Source: Paragemmobacter straminiformis
GTDB lineage: Bacteria > Pseudomonadota > Alphaproteobacteria > Rhodobacterales > Rhodobacteraceae
DNA length: 64,000 bases
NCBI RefSeq assembly: GCF_014243445.1
Contig: NZ_JACLQD010000004.1
Coordinates: 248,001-312,000 of the forward strand
Reading direction: 5' to 3'
Numbering within the stretch: the first letter of the stretch is position 1; the number at the start of each line of letters is the position of its first letter. Positions 36,495-46,490 of the stretch are shown here, piece after piece. The notes under the pieces were generated by a model. The model was not told the DNA's origin, searched no databases, and saw only the letters and a list, made by a program, of their open reading frames with translations. The translations under genes were made by a program, and so were the position numbers.

Positions 36495-37094
36495 ATGTCC
36501 GAAGCCCTGAACGAGCTTGCCGCCCATATCGCCGCAAAGCAGCCGGAAGCCGTGATCGGCTTTTCGGTCGCCTTTGGCGAGCTGACCGTTGACGTGACGC
36601 CGGCGCATATCGAAGCCTTTGTCGAATTCCTGCGGACGGACGGCGCCTGCCGCTTTTCGTCGCTGGTCGACATCACGGCCATCGACCACCCCGAGCGGGC
36701 GCAGCGCTTCGACGTGGTCTACCACTTCCTGTCGATGTACCAGAACCACCGCATCCGCGTGAAACTTGCCGTGGGCGAGACGGATATGGTGCCGTCGCTG
36801 ATCAACGTGCATCCGAGCGCGAACTGGTTCGAGCGCGAAGTCTTCGATATGTTCGGCATCCTGTTTTCGGGGCATCCCGATCTGCGCCGCATCCTGACGG
36901 ACTATGGCTTTCGCGGCTTTCCGCTGCGCAAGGATTTCCCGACGACCGGCTATACCGAGGTGCGTTACGACGAGGCGCAGAAGCGTGTCGTCTACGAACC
37001 CGTCAAGCTGGTGCAGGAATACCGCCAGTTCGATTTCATGAGCCCGTGGGAAGGTGCCGAATACATCCTTCCCGGTGACGAGAAAAAGGCCTGA
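36495..37094 (+). CDS. nuoC: NADH-quinone oxidoreductase subunit C
   Basis: A 199-residue peripheral-arm subunit (30-kDa type). [20 protein letters not shown] and [20 protein letters not shown] with [16 protein letters not shown] are the family's signature region. It is separate from nuoD, unlike the fused NuoCD of E. coli. It follows nuoB directly. Confidence 0.97.
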   Translation: MSEALNELAAHIAAKQPEAVIGFSVAFGELTVDVTPAHIEAFVEFLRTDGACRFSSLVDITAIDHPERAQRFDVVYHFLSMYQNHRIRVKLAVGETDMVPSLINVHPSANWFEREVFDMFGILFSGHPDLRRILTDYGFRGFPLRKDFPTTGYTEVRYDEAQKRVVYEPVKLVQEYRQFDFMSPWEGAEYILPGDEKKA

Positions 37095-37102
37095 GGACGG
37101 TC

Positions 37103-37123
37103 GGCGCGGCACTGGCCCGCGCC
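37103..37123 (+). promoter_or_regulatory. Intercistronic hairpin between nuoC and nuoD
   Basis: A perfect 7-bp G/C stem GGCGCGG-cactggc-CCGCGCC lies in the 53-base nuoC-nuoD gap, one of few real gaps in the operon. It could affect message processing or stability; there is no T tract, so it is unlikely to be a terminator. Confidence 0.4.
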
Positions 37124-37147
37124 TTCTGCCTGATGTGAGGTGAGACG

Positions 37148-38356
37148 ATGGACGGCAACTTCGACGATGCCCTGACGGGCGAGCAGAAGATCCGCAATTT
37201 CAACATCAACTTCGGCCCGCAGCACCCTGCGGCGCACGGGGTGTTGCGTCTGGTGCTTGAGCTGGACGGCGAGATCGTGGAACGCTGCGACCCGCATATC
37301 GGCCTTTTGCATCGCGGCACCGAGAAGCTGATGGAAAGCCGCACCTACCTTCAGAACCTGCCCTATTTCGACCGGCTGGATTACGTGGCCCCGATGAACC
37401 AGGAGCATGCCTGGTGTCTGGCGATCGAGCGGTTGACCGGAACGGCCGTGCCGCGCCGCGCCAGCCTGATCCGCGTGCTTTATTCGGAAATCGGGCGGAT
37501 CCTGAACCACCTGTTGAACGTGACCACGCAGGCGATGGACGTGGGCGCGCTGACCCCGCCGCTTTGGGGCTTTGAAGAGCGCGAGAAGCTGATGGTGTTT
37601 TACGAGCGGGCCAGCGGCTCGCGGCTGCATGCGGCCTATTTCCGGCCCGGTGGCGTGCATCAGGACCTGACCGCCTCGCTTCTGGACGATATCGACGCAT
37701 GGGCGGACCATTTCCCGAAGGTGCTGGACGATATCGACACGCTTCTGACGGAAAACCGCATCTTCAAGCAGCGCAACGCCGATATCGGCGTGGTGACCGA
37801 GGACGATATCCAGAAATGGGGATTCTCGGGCGTGATGGTGCGCGGGTCGGGTCTGGCATGGGACCTGCGCCGCAGCCAGCCCTATGAATGCTATGACGAA
37901 TTCGACTTCATGATCCCGGTCGGCAAGAACGGCGATTGCTATGACCGCTATCTGTGCCGCATGGCCGAGATGCGCGAGTCGACCAAGATCGTCCGTCAGG
38001 CCATTGCCAAGCTGAGGGTGGAAAAGGGCGACGTTCTGGCGCGGGGCAAGATCACGCCGCCGAAGCGGGGCGAGATGAAGACCAGCATGGAAGCGCTGAT
38101 CCACCACTTCAAGCTTTACACCGAAGGGTTCCACGTGCCGGCGGGCGAGGTCTATGCCGCGGTCGAAGCCCCGAAGGGAGAGTTCGGCGTCTATCTGGTG
38201 GCCGACGGGACCAACAAGCCCTACCGCGCCAAGATCCGCGCGCCGGGGTTCCTGCATCTGCAGGCCATGGATTACATCTGCAAGGGGCATCAGCTGGCTG
38301 ACGTCTCTGCCATCATCGGCACGATGGATGTCGTGTTCGGGGAGATCGACCGCTAA
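37148..38356 (+). CDS. nuoD: NADH-quinone oxidoreductase subunit D
   Basis: A 402-residue 49-kDa-type subunit forming the quinone pocket with Nuo[21 protein letters not shown] holds the catalytic His, and [20 protein letters not shown] follows. The C-terminus ends [15 protein letters not shown] as usual. The ATG has GAGGTGAG upstream. Its last base overlaps the nuoE start (TAATG). Confidence 0.98.
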   Translation: MDGNFDDALTGEQKIRNFNINFGPQHPAAHGVLRLVLELDGEIVERCDPHIGLLHRGTEKLMESRTYLQNLPYFDRLDYVAPMNQEHAWCLAIERLTGTAVPRRASLIRVLYSEIGRILNHLLNVTTQAMDVGALTPPLWGFEEREKLMVFYERASGSRLHAAYFRPGGVHQDLTASLLDDIDAWADHFPKVLDDIDTLLTENRIFKQRNADIGVVTEDDIQKWGFSGVMVRGSGLAWDLRRSQPYECYDEFDFMIPVGKNGDCYDRYLCRMAEMRESTKIVRQAIAKLRVEKGDVLARGKITPPKRGEMKTSMEALIHHFKLYTEGFHVPAGEVYAAVEAPKGEFGVYLVADGTNKPYRAKIRAPGFLHLQAMDYICKGHQLADVSAIIGTMDVVFGEIDR

Positions 38357-39243
38357 TGCTTCGCCGCCTTCATCCCGTCCAGCCGGACAGCTTTGCCTTT
38401 ACCCCTGCCAACCTCGAATGGGCCAAGGGGCAGATTTCCAAATACCCCGAGGGGCGTCAGGCTTCGGCCATCATCCCGCTTTTGTGGCGCGCGCAGGAGC
38501 AAGAGGGCTGGCTGACCCGCAAGGCGATCGAGACGGTCGCGGATATGCTGGGCATGGCCTATATCCGTGCGCTGGAAGTGGCGACGTTCTACTTCATGTT
38601 CCAGTTGCAACCCGTTGGATCGGTGGCGCATATCCAGATTTGCGGCACGACGAGCTGCATGATCTGCGGCGCGGAAGAGCTGATCGCGGTGTGCAAGGAG
38701 CTTGTGGCCAAGACCCCGCACACGATTTCGGCGGATGGCAAGTTCAGCTGGGAAGAGGTCGAATGCATGGGCGCCTGCGCCAATGCGCCGATGGCCCAGA
38801 TCGGCAAGGATTATTACGAGGACCTGACCGCCGAGAAGCTGCGCGCCTTGATCGGGCGCTTCTCGAAGGGCGAGGTTCCGGTGCCCGGCCCGCAGAACGG
38901 GCGCTATGCGGCGGAACCGCTTTCGGGGCTGACCAGCCTGAAAGACTTCGAGAGCGGGCGGAAGGCCCATAACGCCAGCGCGCAGCTGGCGGTGGATATC
39001 GGGGATACGGTCAAGCGGATCGACGGGACGGAAGTGCCGATCCTGACGCCGTGGCTGGGCAAGGCGAAGGCGGCCGCGAAACCGGGTGCCAAGGCGGCGG
39101 CGGGCGCTTCGGTCGCCGTGGCCGAGGCCGATGCCGTGGCAAAGCCCAAGCGGACAGTGAAGAAGGCCGAGGCGGAGGCCCCGGCCGAGGCGGCGGTGAA
39201 GAAGCCGCGCGCGACGAAGAAAAAGACGGAAGGCGAGGCTTGA
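38356..39243 (+). CDS. nuoE: NADH-quinone oxidoreductase subunit E with Ala/Lys-rich C-terminal tail
   Basis: A 295-residue 24-kDa-type subunit binding cluster N1a through Cys96, Cys101, Cys137 and Cys141 ([23 protein letters not shown]). The conserved core ends near residue 180. The remaining 115 residues are an extension that becomes Ala/Lys/Pro-rich, histone-H1-like, over about 234-295 and ends [15 protein letters not shown]. coli NuoE lacks such a tail. The next gene also contains an Ala/Lys-rich stretch. The tail's function is unknown. Confidence 0.95.
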   Translation: MLRRLHPVQPDSFAFTPANLEWAKGQISKYPEGRQASAIIPLLWRAQEQEGWLTRKAIETVADMLGMAYIRALEVATFYFMFQLQPVGSVAHIQICGTTSCMICGAEELIAVCKELVAKTPHTISADGKFSWEEVECMGACANAPMAQIGKDYYEDLTAEKLRALIGRFSKGEVPVPGPQNGRYAAEPLSGLTSLKDFESGRKAHNASAQLAVDIGDTVKRIDGTEVPILTPWLGKAKAAAKPGAKAAAGASVAVAEADAVAKPKRTVKKAEAEAPAEAAVKKPRATKKKTEGEA

Positions 39244-39256
39244 GTAGGTAGTGAAC

Positions 39257-39270
39257 GGGGCAGAAGCCCC
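39257..39270 (+). promoter_or_regulatory. Small intercistronic hairpin after nuoE
   Basis: GGGGC-agaa-GCCCC, a tetraloop hairpin, lies in the 44-base gap between nuoE and the HhH gene, followed by CATTAAAGGGA, which includes the next ribosome site. It may partly attenuate or stabilise the message. Confidence 0.35.
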
Positions 39271-39287
39271 CATTAAAGGGACGTCGC

Positions 39288-40040
39288 ATGAAACGAGTTG
39301 AAAACCTGAATGCACCTTCCGCGACCGGCTGGATTCTGGCCGTCGCAGCCGGTCTTTTGGCCTTTGCCGTGGCAAGGGTCGTCGGCGGTTTCGACTATAC
39401 GCCCTCGGGGTTTTTCGGGGTTCTGGTGATGGTGGCCGCCGGTCTTGTGCTGGGCATGCCCTGGGGCGGTGCCGTGCCGGGCGCGGGTGAGGTTGCGGAT
39501 GACGCCGAACCGGCAAAGGCTGAACCGGCGAAGGCCGAGGCTGCCGCTGCCCCCGCCGTGAAGGTGGCCGAGGCCGTGGCCGCACCCGCTGCCGCTGTCG
39601 CCGCACCCGCTGCCGCCGTGACGCCGGACGCAGCCCCCAAGGCTGCCGCTGCGAAGGCCGCAGCCCCCAAAGCCGCGCCGAAGGCTGCGGCCAAGCCTGC
39701 CGCTGCGGCGAAGAAAGCCGAAGCCGCCCCCAAGGTGGATGCCGCACCTGCGGGCGGCAAGAAGCCTGCGGCGCTGAAAGCTCCGCGCAAGGGCAAGGCC
39801 GACGATCTGAAGCAGATCGAGGGCATCGGTCCGGCGCTGGAAAAACTGGCCAACGAGCTTGGCATTTACCACTTCGACCAGATCGCCGCATGGGGCGAGG
39901 CCGAGGTGGCGTGGATGGATACGAACCTGAAAGGGTTCAAGGGCCGCGTAACCCGCGACAAGTGGGTGGCCCAGGCGAAACTGATTGGCGAGGTCGGGAT
40001 GGATGAATTCCTGCGCCGCGCCAAGACGAACGACTACTGA
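39288..40040 (+). CDS. Membrane protein with Ala-rich linker and C-terminal helix-hairpin-helix domain (nuo accessory)
   Basis: A 250-residue protein unrelated to any core complex I subunit. It has two hydrophobic segments (about 14-33 and 41-59) and a 100-residue low-complexity linker of Ala, Lys, Pro and Glu (about 64-165). The C-terminal domain (about 172-235) reads LKQIEGIGPALEKLANELGI then FDQIAAWGEAEV, a helix-hairpin-helix fold like that found in several DNA-binding or ribosomal-protein fusions. It has no metal or nucleotide motif. Its position between nuoE and nuoF suggests a role in assembly or regulation of complex I, by context only. Confidence 0.85.
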   Translation: MKRVENLNAPSATGWILAVAAGLLAFAVARVVGGFDYTPSGFFGVLVMVAAGLVLGMPWGGAVPGAGEVADDAEPAKAEPAKAEAAAAPAVKVAEAVAAPAAAVAAPAAAVTPDAAPKAAAAKAAAPKAAPKAAAKPAAAAKKAEAAPKVDAAPAGGKKPAALKAPRKGKADDLKQIEGIGPALEKLANELGIYHFDQIAAWGEAEVAWMDTNLKGFKGRVTRDKWVAQAKLIGEVGMDEFLRRAKTNDY

Positions 40041-40048
40041 GGCGGGGC

Positions 40049-40267
40049 ATGGCGTCGCCACAGGATATGGAAACCGCCAGGCAGGCGCGCATGGTCGCGC
40101 TTGTTCTGGTGGCCACCGTGGTCTTGTGGATGGGGGCGTCATTCCTCGGGGGAAAGTTTGGCTGGGAAACCCGCTATGCGTTCCTCTTCGACCTCGCCGC
40201 TTTGGCCGCGTTCTTCTGGACGATGGTCGTGACGTATCGGATCTGGCGCAAGCGCCAGAGCAATTGA
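40049..40267 (+). CDS. DUF5337-like small membrane protein (nuo accessory)
   Basis: A 72-residue protein with two membrane helices (about 15-34 and 44-62) and a basic tail RIWRKRQSN. It resembles the DUF5337 proteins found in Rhodobacterales nuo operons. It starts eight bases after the HhH gene and ends ten bases before nuoF. Its function is unknown. Confidence 0.82.
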   Translation: MASPQDMETARQARMVALVLVATVVLWMGASFLGGKFGWETRYAFLFDLAALAAFFWTMVVTYRIWRKRQSN

Positions 40268-40277
40268 GGGGCTGGAT

Positions 40278-41573
40278 ATGCTCAAGGATCAGGACCGTAT
40301 CTTCACCAACCTGTACGGGATGCATGACCGCTCCCTTGCCGGCGCGAAGAAGCGCGGGCATTGGAACGGCACGGCCGAGATCATCCAGCGCGGGCGCGAT
40401 ACGATCGTCGAGCAGGTCAAGGCTTCGGGTCTGCGGGGCCGTGGCGGCGCGGGCTTCCCGACGGGGTTGAAGTGGTCCTTCATGCCCAAGGTCTCGGACG
40501 GGCGCCCGTCCTATCTTGTGATCAATGCCGACGAGTCGGAACCGGGCACCTGCAAGGACCGCGAGATCATGCGGCATGATCCGCACACGCTGATCGAGGG
40601 GGCGCTGATCGCGTCTTTCGCGATGGGGGCGAATGCCTGCTACATCTACATCCGCGGCGAATACATCCGCGAGCGCGAGGCGCTGCAGGCGGCCATCGAC
40701 GAATGCTATGACGCGGGGCTTCTGGGCAAGAATGCCGCGAAGTCGGGTTGGGATTTCGACCTGTATCTGCATCACGGGGCAGGGGCCTATATCTGCGGCG
40801 AGGAAACCGCGCTGCTGGAAAGCCTTGAGGGCAAGAAGGGGATGCCGCGGATGAAGCCGCCGTTCCCGGCCGGTTCGGGGCTGTATGGCTGCCCGACCAC
40901 GGTGAACAACGTGGAATCGATTGCCGTGGTGCCGACGATCCTGCGGCGCGGTTCGGACTGGTTCGCGTCTTTCGGGCGTCCGAACAATGCGGGCACCAAG
41001 CTGTTCGGCATTTCGGGCCATGTGATGCACCCTTGCGTGGTCGAAGAGGCGATGTCGATTTCGCTGAAAGAATTGCTCGACCGGCATTGCGGCGGCGTGC
41101 GTGGCGGGTGGAAGAACCTGAAGGCGGTCATTCCGGGCGGGTCTTCGGTGCCGATGCTGAACGCGGCGCAGTGCGAGGATGCGATCATGGACTTTGACTG
41201 GCTGCGCGAGCAGCGGTCGGGCCTTGGCACGGCGGCGGTCATCGTGATGGACCAGTCGACCGATGTCATCAAGGCGATCTGGCGTCTGTCGAAGTTCTAC
41301 AAGCACGAGTCTTGCGGCCAATGCACCCCCTGCCGCGAGGGCACGGGCTGGATGATGCGCGTGATGGACCGTCTGGTGCGGGGCGAGGCGGAGGTCGAGG
41401 AAATCGACATGCTGCTGAGTGTCACGAAGCAGGTGGAAGGCCATACGATCTGCGCGCTTGGCGATGCGGCGGCATGGCCGATCCAAGGGTTGATCCGGCA
41501 GTTCCGCGACGAGATCGAGGACCGGATCAAGGCCAAGAAAACGGGCCGCATTTCGGCGGTGGCAGCAGAATGA
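40278..41573 (+). CDS. nuoF: NADH-quinone oxidoreductase subunit F
   Basis: A 431-residue 51-kDa-type subunit that binds NADH, FMN and cluster N3. [20 protein letters not shown] is the NADH/FMN glycine-rich block. [17 protein letters not shown] contacts FMN, and [15 protein letters not shown] with a later Cys ([13 protein letters not shown]) binds N3. Its stop overlaps the next gene (ATGA). Confidence 0.98.
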   Translation: MLKDQDRIFTNLYGMHDRSLAGAKKRGHWNGTAEIIQRGRDTIVEQVKASGLRGRGGAGFPTGLKWSFMPKVSDGRPSYLVINADESEPGTCKDREIMRHDPHTLIEGALIASFAMGANACYIYIRGEYIREREALQAAIDECYDAGLLGKNAAKSGWDFDLYLHHGAGAYICGEETALLESLEGKKGMPRMKPPFPAGSGLYGCPTTVNNVESIAVVPTILRRGSDWFASFGRPNNAGTKLFGISGHVMHPCVVEEAMSISLKELLDRHCGGVRGGWKNLKAVIPGGSSVPMLNAAQCEDAIMDFDWLREQRSGLGTAAVIVMDQSTDVIKAIWRLSKFYKHESCGQCTPCREGTGWMMRVMDRLVRGEAEVEEIDMLLSVTKQVEGHTICALGDAAAWPIQGLIRQFRDEIEDRIKAKKTGRISAVAAE

Positions 41574-42007
41574 CGCGCGGCTTGGGCATGGTCGGTCTGG
41601 CAAGGCGGGGGCTTCTGGCCGTCGTTGCCAGTGCGTGCCTTGCAGGCGTGACGCTGGCCGAGGGCAAGGTGCCTTTGGCCGAGAACCAGCATATCCGCGA
41701 CAGCCTTGTCGCGGGGCGGATTGCCGATGTGCTGCGCACCGAATGCAGCGGTCTGCATGCGCGGATGATCCTTGTGCTGCAAAAGCTGGACGATCTGAAG
41801 GAATACGCCATTGCCGAGGGCTATACCGAGGCCGAGGTGAAAGCGTTCCTGAAGGACAAGGACCAGAAGAACGCCATGAAGGCGCTGGCGGCCGATTATC
41901 TGGCCAAGGCCGGGGCCGTGAAGGGCGACGAGGAAAGCTATTGCCGCGTCGGCAAGGAAGAAATCGCCAAGGAGACTTTGGCGGGCAGTCTGTTGTGGTC
42001 GTGGTGA
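41570..42007 (+). CDS. DUF5333-like secreted protein (nuo accessory)
   Basis: A 145-residue protein with a signal peptide (about 1-30, ending VTLAEG) and a helical mature part with two Cys residues ([11 protein letters not shown] and [12 protein letters not shown]), perhaps a periplasmic disulfide. It resembles DUF5333 proteins of Rhodobacterales nuo operons. The ATG overlaps the nuoF stop (ATGA); open sequence upstream in this frame is overlap with nuoF. Its function is unknown. Confidence 0.82.
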   Translation: MTRGLGMVGLARRGLLAVVASACLAGVTLAEGKVPLAENQHIRDSLVAGRIADVLRTECSGLHARMILVLQKLDDLKEYAIAEGYTEAEVKAFLKDKDQKNAMKALAADYLAKAGAVKGDEESYCRVGKEEIAKETLAGSLLWSW

Positions 42008-42009
42008 CC

Positions 42010-42096
42010 ATGGGCTGCAACGGGATGACATGCCGCGGCGCGATGCGCGATGCGGGCTTTGACAAGCGACTGGGCGAAGGACGGGTAGGGCTATGA
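42010..42096 (+). CDS. Possible 28-residue small protein between DUF5333-like gene and nuoG
   Basis: ATG at 42010 opens a 28-codon frame, [20 protein letters not shown] and then LGEGRVGL. It ends in TGA overlapping the nuoG start (ATGA), the same coupling used between other genes here. It begins two bases after the previous stop and fills the gap exactly. It has two Cys and seven charged residues. GTGGTGAC upstream is only a weak ribosome site. It could be a real small protein, a translational coupler for nuoG, or chance. I do not recognise it. Confidence 0.4.
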   Translation: MGCNGMTCRGAMRDAGFDKRLGEGRVGL

Positions 42097-44105
42097 CCAA
42101 CCTCAAGAAGATCAGCATCGACGGGGTCGAGGTCGAGGTGGATGGCGCGATGACGATCATCCAGGCGGCCGAGGTCGCCGGGATCGAGATTCCGCGCTTT
42201 TGCTACCATGAGCGGCTGACCATTGCCGGCAACTGCCGGATGTGTCTGGTCGAGGTGGTGGGCGGCCCGCCGAAGCCTGCCGCGTCTTGCGCGATGCAGG
42301 TGCGTGACCTGCGCCCCGGCCCGAATGGCGAGGCGCCGGTGGTCAAGACCAAGTCGCCGATGGTCAAGAAGGCCCGCGAAGGGGTCATGGAATTCCTGCT
42401 GATCAACCATCCGCTGGATTGCCCGATCTGCGATCAGGGCGGCGAGTGCGACTTGCAGGATCAGGCGATGGCCTACGGCGTCGATTTCAGCCGCTACCGC
42501 GAGCCGAAGCGGGCGTCGGATGACCTGAACCTCGGGCCGCTGGTTGCGACCAAGATGACGCGCTGCATTTCCTGCACCCGTTGCGTGCGCTTTACGACCG
42601 AGGTCGCGGGCATCACCCAGATGGGCCAGACGGGGCGGGGCGAGGACAGCGAGATCACCTCGTATCTGGGGATGACGCTGGATTCGAACCTGCAAGGGAA
42701 CATCATCGACCTGTGCCCCGTGGGCGCGCTGACGAGCAAGCCCTATGCCTTTACCGCGCGGCCGTGGGAATTGACCAAGACCGAAACGATCGACGTGATG
42801 GATGCGCTGGGGTCGAACATCCGCGTGGATGCCAAGGGGCGCGAAGTGATGCGCATCCTGCCGCGCAACCATGACGGCGTGAACGAGGAATGGATTTCGG
42901 ACAAGACGCGTTTCGTCTGGGACGGGTTGCGCCGGCAGCGGCTGGACACGCCCTATATCCGCGAGAACGGGCGTCTGCGCAAAGCGGGCTGGGGCGAGGC
43001 TTTGGCCGCAGTCGCCGCCGCGATGAAGGGCAAGAAGGTTGCCGGTCTGGTGGGCGATCTGGTGCCCGTGGAAGCGGCCTTCAGCCTTAAGGCGCTGGTC
43101 GAAGGGCTGGGCGGCAAGGTGGAAGCGCGCGTGGACGGGGCGCGGTTGCCTGCGGGGAACCGGTCGGCCTATGTCGGGACCGCGAAGATCGAGGATATCG
43201 ACAGCGCCAAGGGCATCTGGATCGTCGGGTCGAACCCGCGCACGGAAGCGCCGGTGCTGAACGCACGCATCCGCAAGGCATGGCAGCTGGGCGCCGCGGT
43301 GTCGGTGATCGGGTCGGGTGCGGACCTGACCTATGATTACAAGCACCTTGGCACCGACCGCGCGGCGCTGGTCAAGGCGGTCGAGGGCGCGGAAGCCTTT
43401 GGCAAGCCCGCCGTGGTGATCGTGGGGCAGGGTGCGCTGAACGAGGCGGATGGCGAGGCGGTTCTGGGGCAGGTCATGGCGCTGGCCGAAAAGCTGGGCG
43501 CGAAGCTTCTGGTGCTGCACACCGCCGCCGCCCGTGTGGGCGCGATGGATGTGGGGGCTGTCACCGAAGGCGGCCTGTCGGCGGCGCTCGACGGGGCCGA
43601 GGTTGTCTACAACCTTGGTGCCGACGAGGTGGAGATCGCGGCGGGTGCCTTTGTGGTCTATCAGGGCAGCCACGGCGACCGTGGCGCGCATCGGGCGGAT
43701 GTGGTTCTGCCGGCTGCGGCCTATACCGAAGAGAACGGGCTGTTCGTGAACACCGAAGGCCGCCCGCAACTCGCGCTGCGCGCCGGTTTCGCGCCGGGCG
43801 AGGCGAAAGAGAACTGGGCGATCCTGCGGGCGCTGTCGGCGGAACTGGGCGCGACCTTGCCCTGGGACAGCCTTGCCGGTCTGCGCCGTGCGCTTGTGTC
43901 TGCGCATCCGCATCTGGGCCGCGTGGACGAGGTGGCCGCGAACGACTGGCAGCCTGTGGCGGTGAAGGCCCCTGCAAAGGCCGATTTCCGCAATGCGGTC
44001 AAGGACTTCTACCTGACCAACCCGATTGCCCGCGCCTCGGCCCTGATGGGCGAGTTGTCGGCAGGGGCTGCGGCCCGCGCGCGGGTCGCGGTGGCGGCGG
44101 AATAA
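42093..44105 (+). CDS. nuoG: NADH-quinone oxidoreductase subunit G
   Basis: A 670-residue 75-kDa-type subunit. The N-terminal ferredoxin-like domain has Cys ligands in [40 protein letters not shown] and [11 protein letters not shown] supply ligands for further clusters. The rest is a molybdopterin-oxidoreductase-like domain without the cofactor. It carries electrons through the peripheral arm of complex I. Length is normal for the alphaproteobacterial/mitochondrial type. Confidence 0.97.
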   Translation: MTNLKKISIDGVEVEVDGAMTIIQAAEVAGIEIPRFCYHERLTIAGNCRMCLVEVVGGPPKPAASCAMQVRDLRPGPNGEAPVVKTKSPMVKKAREGVMEFLLINHPLDCPICDQGGECDLQDQAMAYGVDFSRYREPKRASDDLNLGPLVATKMTRCISCTRCVRFTTEVAGITQMGQTGRGEDSEITSYLGMTLDSNLQGNIIDLCPVGALTSKPYAFTARPWELTKTETIDVMDALGSNIRVDAKGREVMRILPRNHDGVNEEWISDKTRFVWDGLRRQRLDTPYIRENGRLRKAGWGEALAAVAAAMKGKKVAGLVGDLVPVEAAFSLKALVEGLGGKVEARVDGARLPAGNRSAYVGTAKIEDIDSAKGIWIVGSNPRTEAPVLNARIRKAWQLGAAVSVIGSGADLTYDYKHLGTDRAALVKAVEGAEAFGKPAVVIVGQGALNEADGEAVLGQVMALAEKLGAKLLVLHTAAARVGAMDVGAVTEGGLSAALDGAEVVYNLGADEVEIAAGAFVVYQGSHGDRGAHRADVVLPAAAYTEENGLFVNTEGRPQLALRAGFAPGEAKENWAILRALSAELGATLPWDSLAGLRRALVSAHPHLGRVDEVAANDWQPVAVKAPAKADFRNAVKDFYLTNPIARASALMGELSAGAAARARVAVAAE

Positions 44106-44111
44106 GGGGCG

Positions 44112-44522
44112 ATGCGGATGGCGATGGCATTGGCAACAGGATGGATGGCCGCGGCAGCGGGCCTTTCGGCCTGCGCGCCCACGCCCACGCCGGATGCCGG
44201 CGAGACGGCTTTCGCGCCGGACTACAAGGGGATCGAGACGATCCTGCTGGACGGCGATCTGGTGAATTTCCGCGTGGCCATGACGGGCGCGCGGAACGAC
44301 GGGGATGTTGACGCCTATGCACGCTGTGCGGCGGCGCAATATGCCCTGATCCGTGGCTTCGGCTTTGCGCGGCATGTCCGCACGACCGTAGCGCAAACGG
44401 GAGAAATCTGGCGCGGGGATGCGGTTTACACCATATCCGCCGCGCTTCCCCGCGGGCTGAAAACGATCGACGCCGAAGTGACGGTGCGCGATTGCGGCGC
44501 GCAGGGAATACCGACGGTTTAG
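44112..44522 (+). CDS. Putative lipoprotein in the nuo operon (accessory)
   Basis: A 136-residue protein with a lipoprotein signal (MRMAMALATGWMAAAAGLSAC, Cys21 lipidated). The mature part has a small alpha/beta look with Cys pairs (DAYARCAAAQYALIRGFG and TVRDCGAQG) that could form a disulfide. No known domain is recognised. It lies six bases after nuoG and twelve before nuoH, so it is co-transcribed with complex I. A role in assembly on the periplasmic face is only contextual. Confidence 0.8.
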   Translation: MRMAMALATGWMAAAAGLSACAPTPTPDAGETAFAPDYKGIETILLDGDLVNFRVAMTGARNDGDVDAYARCAAAQYALIRGFGFARHVRTTVAQTGEIWRGDAVYTISAALPRGLKTIDAEVTVRDCGAQGIPTV

Positions 44523-44534
44523 GGAACAGGCATC

Positions 44535-45572
44535 ATGACGGACTTCTTTTCGACTACCCTTGGGATGGCGGTGCTGGTGGCGGCACAATGCCTGCTTGTC
44601 GTCGGCTTCGTGATGATCTCGATGCTGTTCCTTGTCTACGGCGACCGGAAGATCTGGGCCGCCGTGCAGATGCGGCGCGGGCCGAACGTGGTGGGGCCGT
44701 GGGGCCTGCTGCAAACGGTGGCCGATGCGCTGAAATATGTGCTGAAGGAAATCGTCATTCCCGCAGGGGCGGACCGTCCGGTCTATTTCCTTGCGCCGAT
44801 GCTGTCCTTTGTTCTGGCGATGATGGCCTGGGCGGTGATCCCGTTCAACGGCGGCTGGGTTCTGGCCGATATCAACGTGGCGATCCTGTTCGTCTTTGCC
44901 ATGTCCTCGCTTGAAGTCTACGGGGTGATCATGGGGGGCTGGGCGTCGAACTCGAAATACCCGTTCCTCGGCTCGCTCCGGTCGGCGGCGCAGATGATTT
45001 CCTATGAGGTGTCGCTGGGTCTGATCATCATCGGGATCATCATCTCGACGGGGTCGATGAACTTCAGCGCCATCGTGGAAGCGCAGCGCGGGTCGTTCGG
45101 GCTGTTCAACTGGTACTGGCTGCCGCACCTGCCGATGGTGGCGCTGTTCTTCATTTCGGCCCTTGCCGAAACGAACCGCCCGCCCTTTGACCTGCCGGAA
45201 GCTGAATCGGAACTGGTGGCCGGTTTCATGGTGGAATATTCCTCGACGCCGTTCCTGCTGTTCATGGCGGGCGAATATATCGCCATCTTCCTGATGTGCG
45301 CGCTGATGAGCCTTTTGTTCTTCGGCGGCTGGCTGTCGCCCATTCCGGGGCTGCCGGACGGGCCGGTCTGGATGATCCTGAAGATGGCCTTCTTCTTCTT
45401 CCTGTTCGCGATGGTGAAGGCCATCGTGCCGCGCTACCGCTACGACCAGTTGATGCGGATCGGCTGGAAAGTGTTCCTGCCGCTGTCCTTGGGCTGGGTC
45501 GTCGTGGTTGCGTTCCTTGCGAAATTCGAAGTGCTTGGCGGCTTTTGGGCCCGCTGGGCGATTGGGGGCTGA
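44535..45572 (+). CDS. nuoH: NADH-quinone oxidoreductase subunit H
   Basis: A 345-residue membrane subunit with about eight helices next to the quinone tunnel. [20 protein letters not shown] and [20 protein letters not shown] (conserved acidic residues) are diagnostic. [20 protein letters not shown] precedes the last helix. It follows the lipoprotein gene and precedes nuoI by six bases. Confidence 0.98.
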   Translation: MTDFFSTTLGMAVLVAAQCLLVVGFVMISMLFLVYGDRKIWAAVQMRRGPNVVGPWGLLQTVADALKYVLKEIVIPAGADRPVYFLAPMLSFVLAMMAWAVIPFNGGWVLADINVAILFVFAMSSLEVYGVIMGGWASNSKYPFLGSLRSAAQMISYEVSLGLIIIGIIISTGSMNFSAIVEAQRGSFGLFNWYWLPHLPMVALFFISALAETNRPPFDLPEAESELVAGFMVEYSSTPFLLFMAGEYIAIFLMCALMSLLFFGGWLSPIPGLPDGPVWMILKMAFFFFLFAMVKAIVPRYRYDQLMRIGWKVFLPLSLGWVVVVAFLAKFEVLGGFWARWAIGG

Positions 45573-45578
45573 TCCATC

Positions 45579-46073
45579 ATGGCAAACATCGACTGGAACC
45601 GCGCGACCAAGTATTTCTTCCTGCAGGACTTTTTCAAAGGGTTCGCGCTGGGGATGAAGTATTTCTTCGCCCCCAAGACCACGCTGAACTACCCGCATGA
45701 AAAGGGGCCGCTGTCGCCGCGCTTTCGTGGCGAACATGCGTTGCGCCGCTATCCCAACGGGGAAGAGCGCTGCATCGCCTGCAAGCTGTGCGAGGCCGTC
45801 TGCCCCGCGCAGGCCATCACCATCGATGCCGAACCGCGCGAGGACGGCAGCCGCCGCACCACGCGCTACGACATCGACATGACCAAGTGCATCTACTGCG
45901 GTTTCTGCCAGGAGGCTTGCCCCGTCGATGCCATCGTCGAAGGGCCGAACTTCGAGTTCTCGACCGAAACCCGCGAAGAGCTTTACTACAACAAAGAGAA
46001 ACTGCTCGAGAACGGCGCCCGCTGGGAAGCCGAGATCGCGCGGAACCTCGAGCTTGACGCGCCTTACCGGTAA
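45579..46073 (+). CDS. nuoI: NADH-quinone oxidoreductase subunit I
   Basis: A 164-residue ferredoxin-like subunit with two 4Fe-4S motifs: Cys65/68/71/75 ([12 protein letters not shown]) and Cys104/107/110/114 ([12 protein letters not shown]). It carries clusters N6a and N6b linking NuoG to NuoB. Length matches the alphaproteobacterial/mitochondrial TYKY subunit. The CMD-like gene starts six bases later. Confidence 0.98.
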   Translation: MANIDWNRATKYFFLQDFFKGFALGMKYFFAPKTTLNYPHEKGPLSPRFRGEHALRRYPNGEERCIACKLCEAVCPAQAITIDAEPREDGSRRTTRYDIDMTKCIYCGFCQEACPVDAIVEGPNFEFSTETREELYYNKEKLLENGARWEAEIARNLELDAPYR

Positions 46074-46079
46074 AACCCA

Positions 46080-46490
46080 ATGAATGACGCCTTTGCCAAG
46101 ATGATGCAGCAGATGATGGAGCAGGGCCAGGAAATGGTCCGCGCCTTCAACCCTGCGCTCGAGACGATGCAGGTGAAGGGGTTCGACAAGATGTTCCCCA
46201 CCATGTCGAAGGACATGATGGAGATGTGGTTCGGCAAGACCTTCAACCGCGAGGGGCTGGACGCCAAGACGCGGCTTCTGGTCACCATCGCCGCGCTGAC
46301 GGTGCTGGGCGCGCAGGCCGAGCCGCAGTTGAAGATGACGGTGCGCCACGCGCTTGAGGCGGGGGCGACGGAACGCGAGATCGCGGAAGTGATCTGGCAG
46401 ATGAGCATGTTCGGCGGGCTTCCCGCCATGCAGAAGGCGCTTGAGACCGCTCAGGCCGTCTTTGCCGAAGTTAAGGAGAAAGACGCATGA
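46080..46490 (+). CDS. Carboxymuconolactone decarboxylase-like protein (AhpD fold, nuo accessory)
   Basis: A 136-residue helical protein. The core [20 protein letters not shown] then [20 protein letters not shown] matches the carboxymuconolactone decarboxylase/AhpD fold. The N-terminal 60 residues are Met-rich. It has no Cys at all, so the redox CxxC of AhpD is absent and a peroxidase role is unlikely. It overlaps the nuoJ start (ATGA). Its link to complex I is contextual. Confidence 0.88.
   Translation: MNDAFAKMMQQMMEQGQEMVRAFNPALETMQVKGFDKMFPTMSKDMMEMWFGKTFNREGLDAKTRLLVTIAALTVLGAQAEPQLKMTVRHALEAGATEREIAEVIWQMSMFGGLPAMQKALETAQAVFAEVKEKDA

Noticed and set aside
39273-46349. Minus-strand open frame of 2358 codons across the nuo operon
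   Set aside because: It is antisense to nuoE-nuoI, whose protein motifs are certain. High GC removes stop codons in the opposite frames. Its translation is Arg/His/Pro/Gly-rich with no domain.
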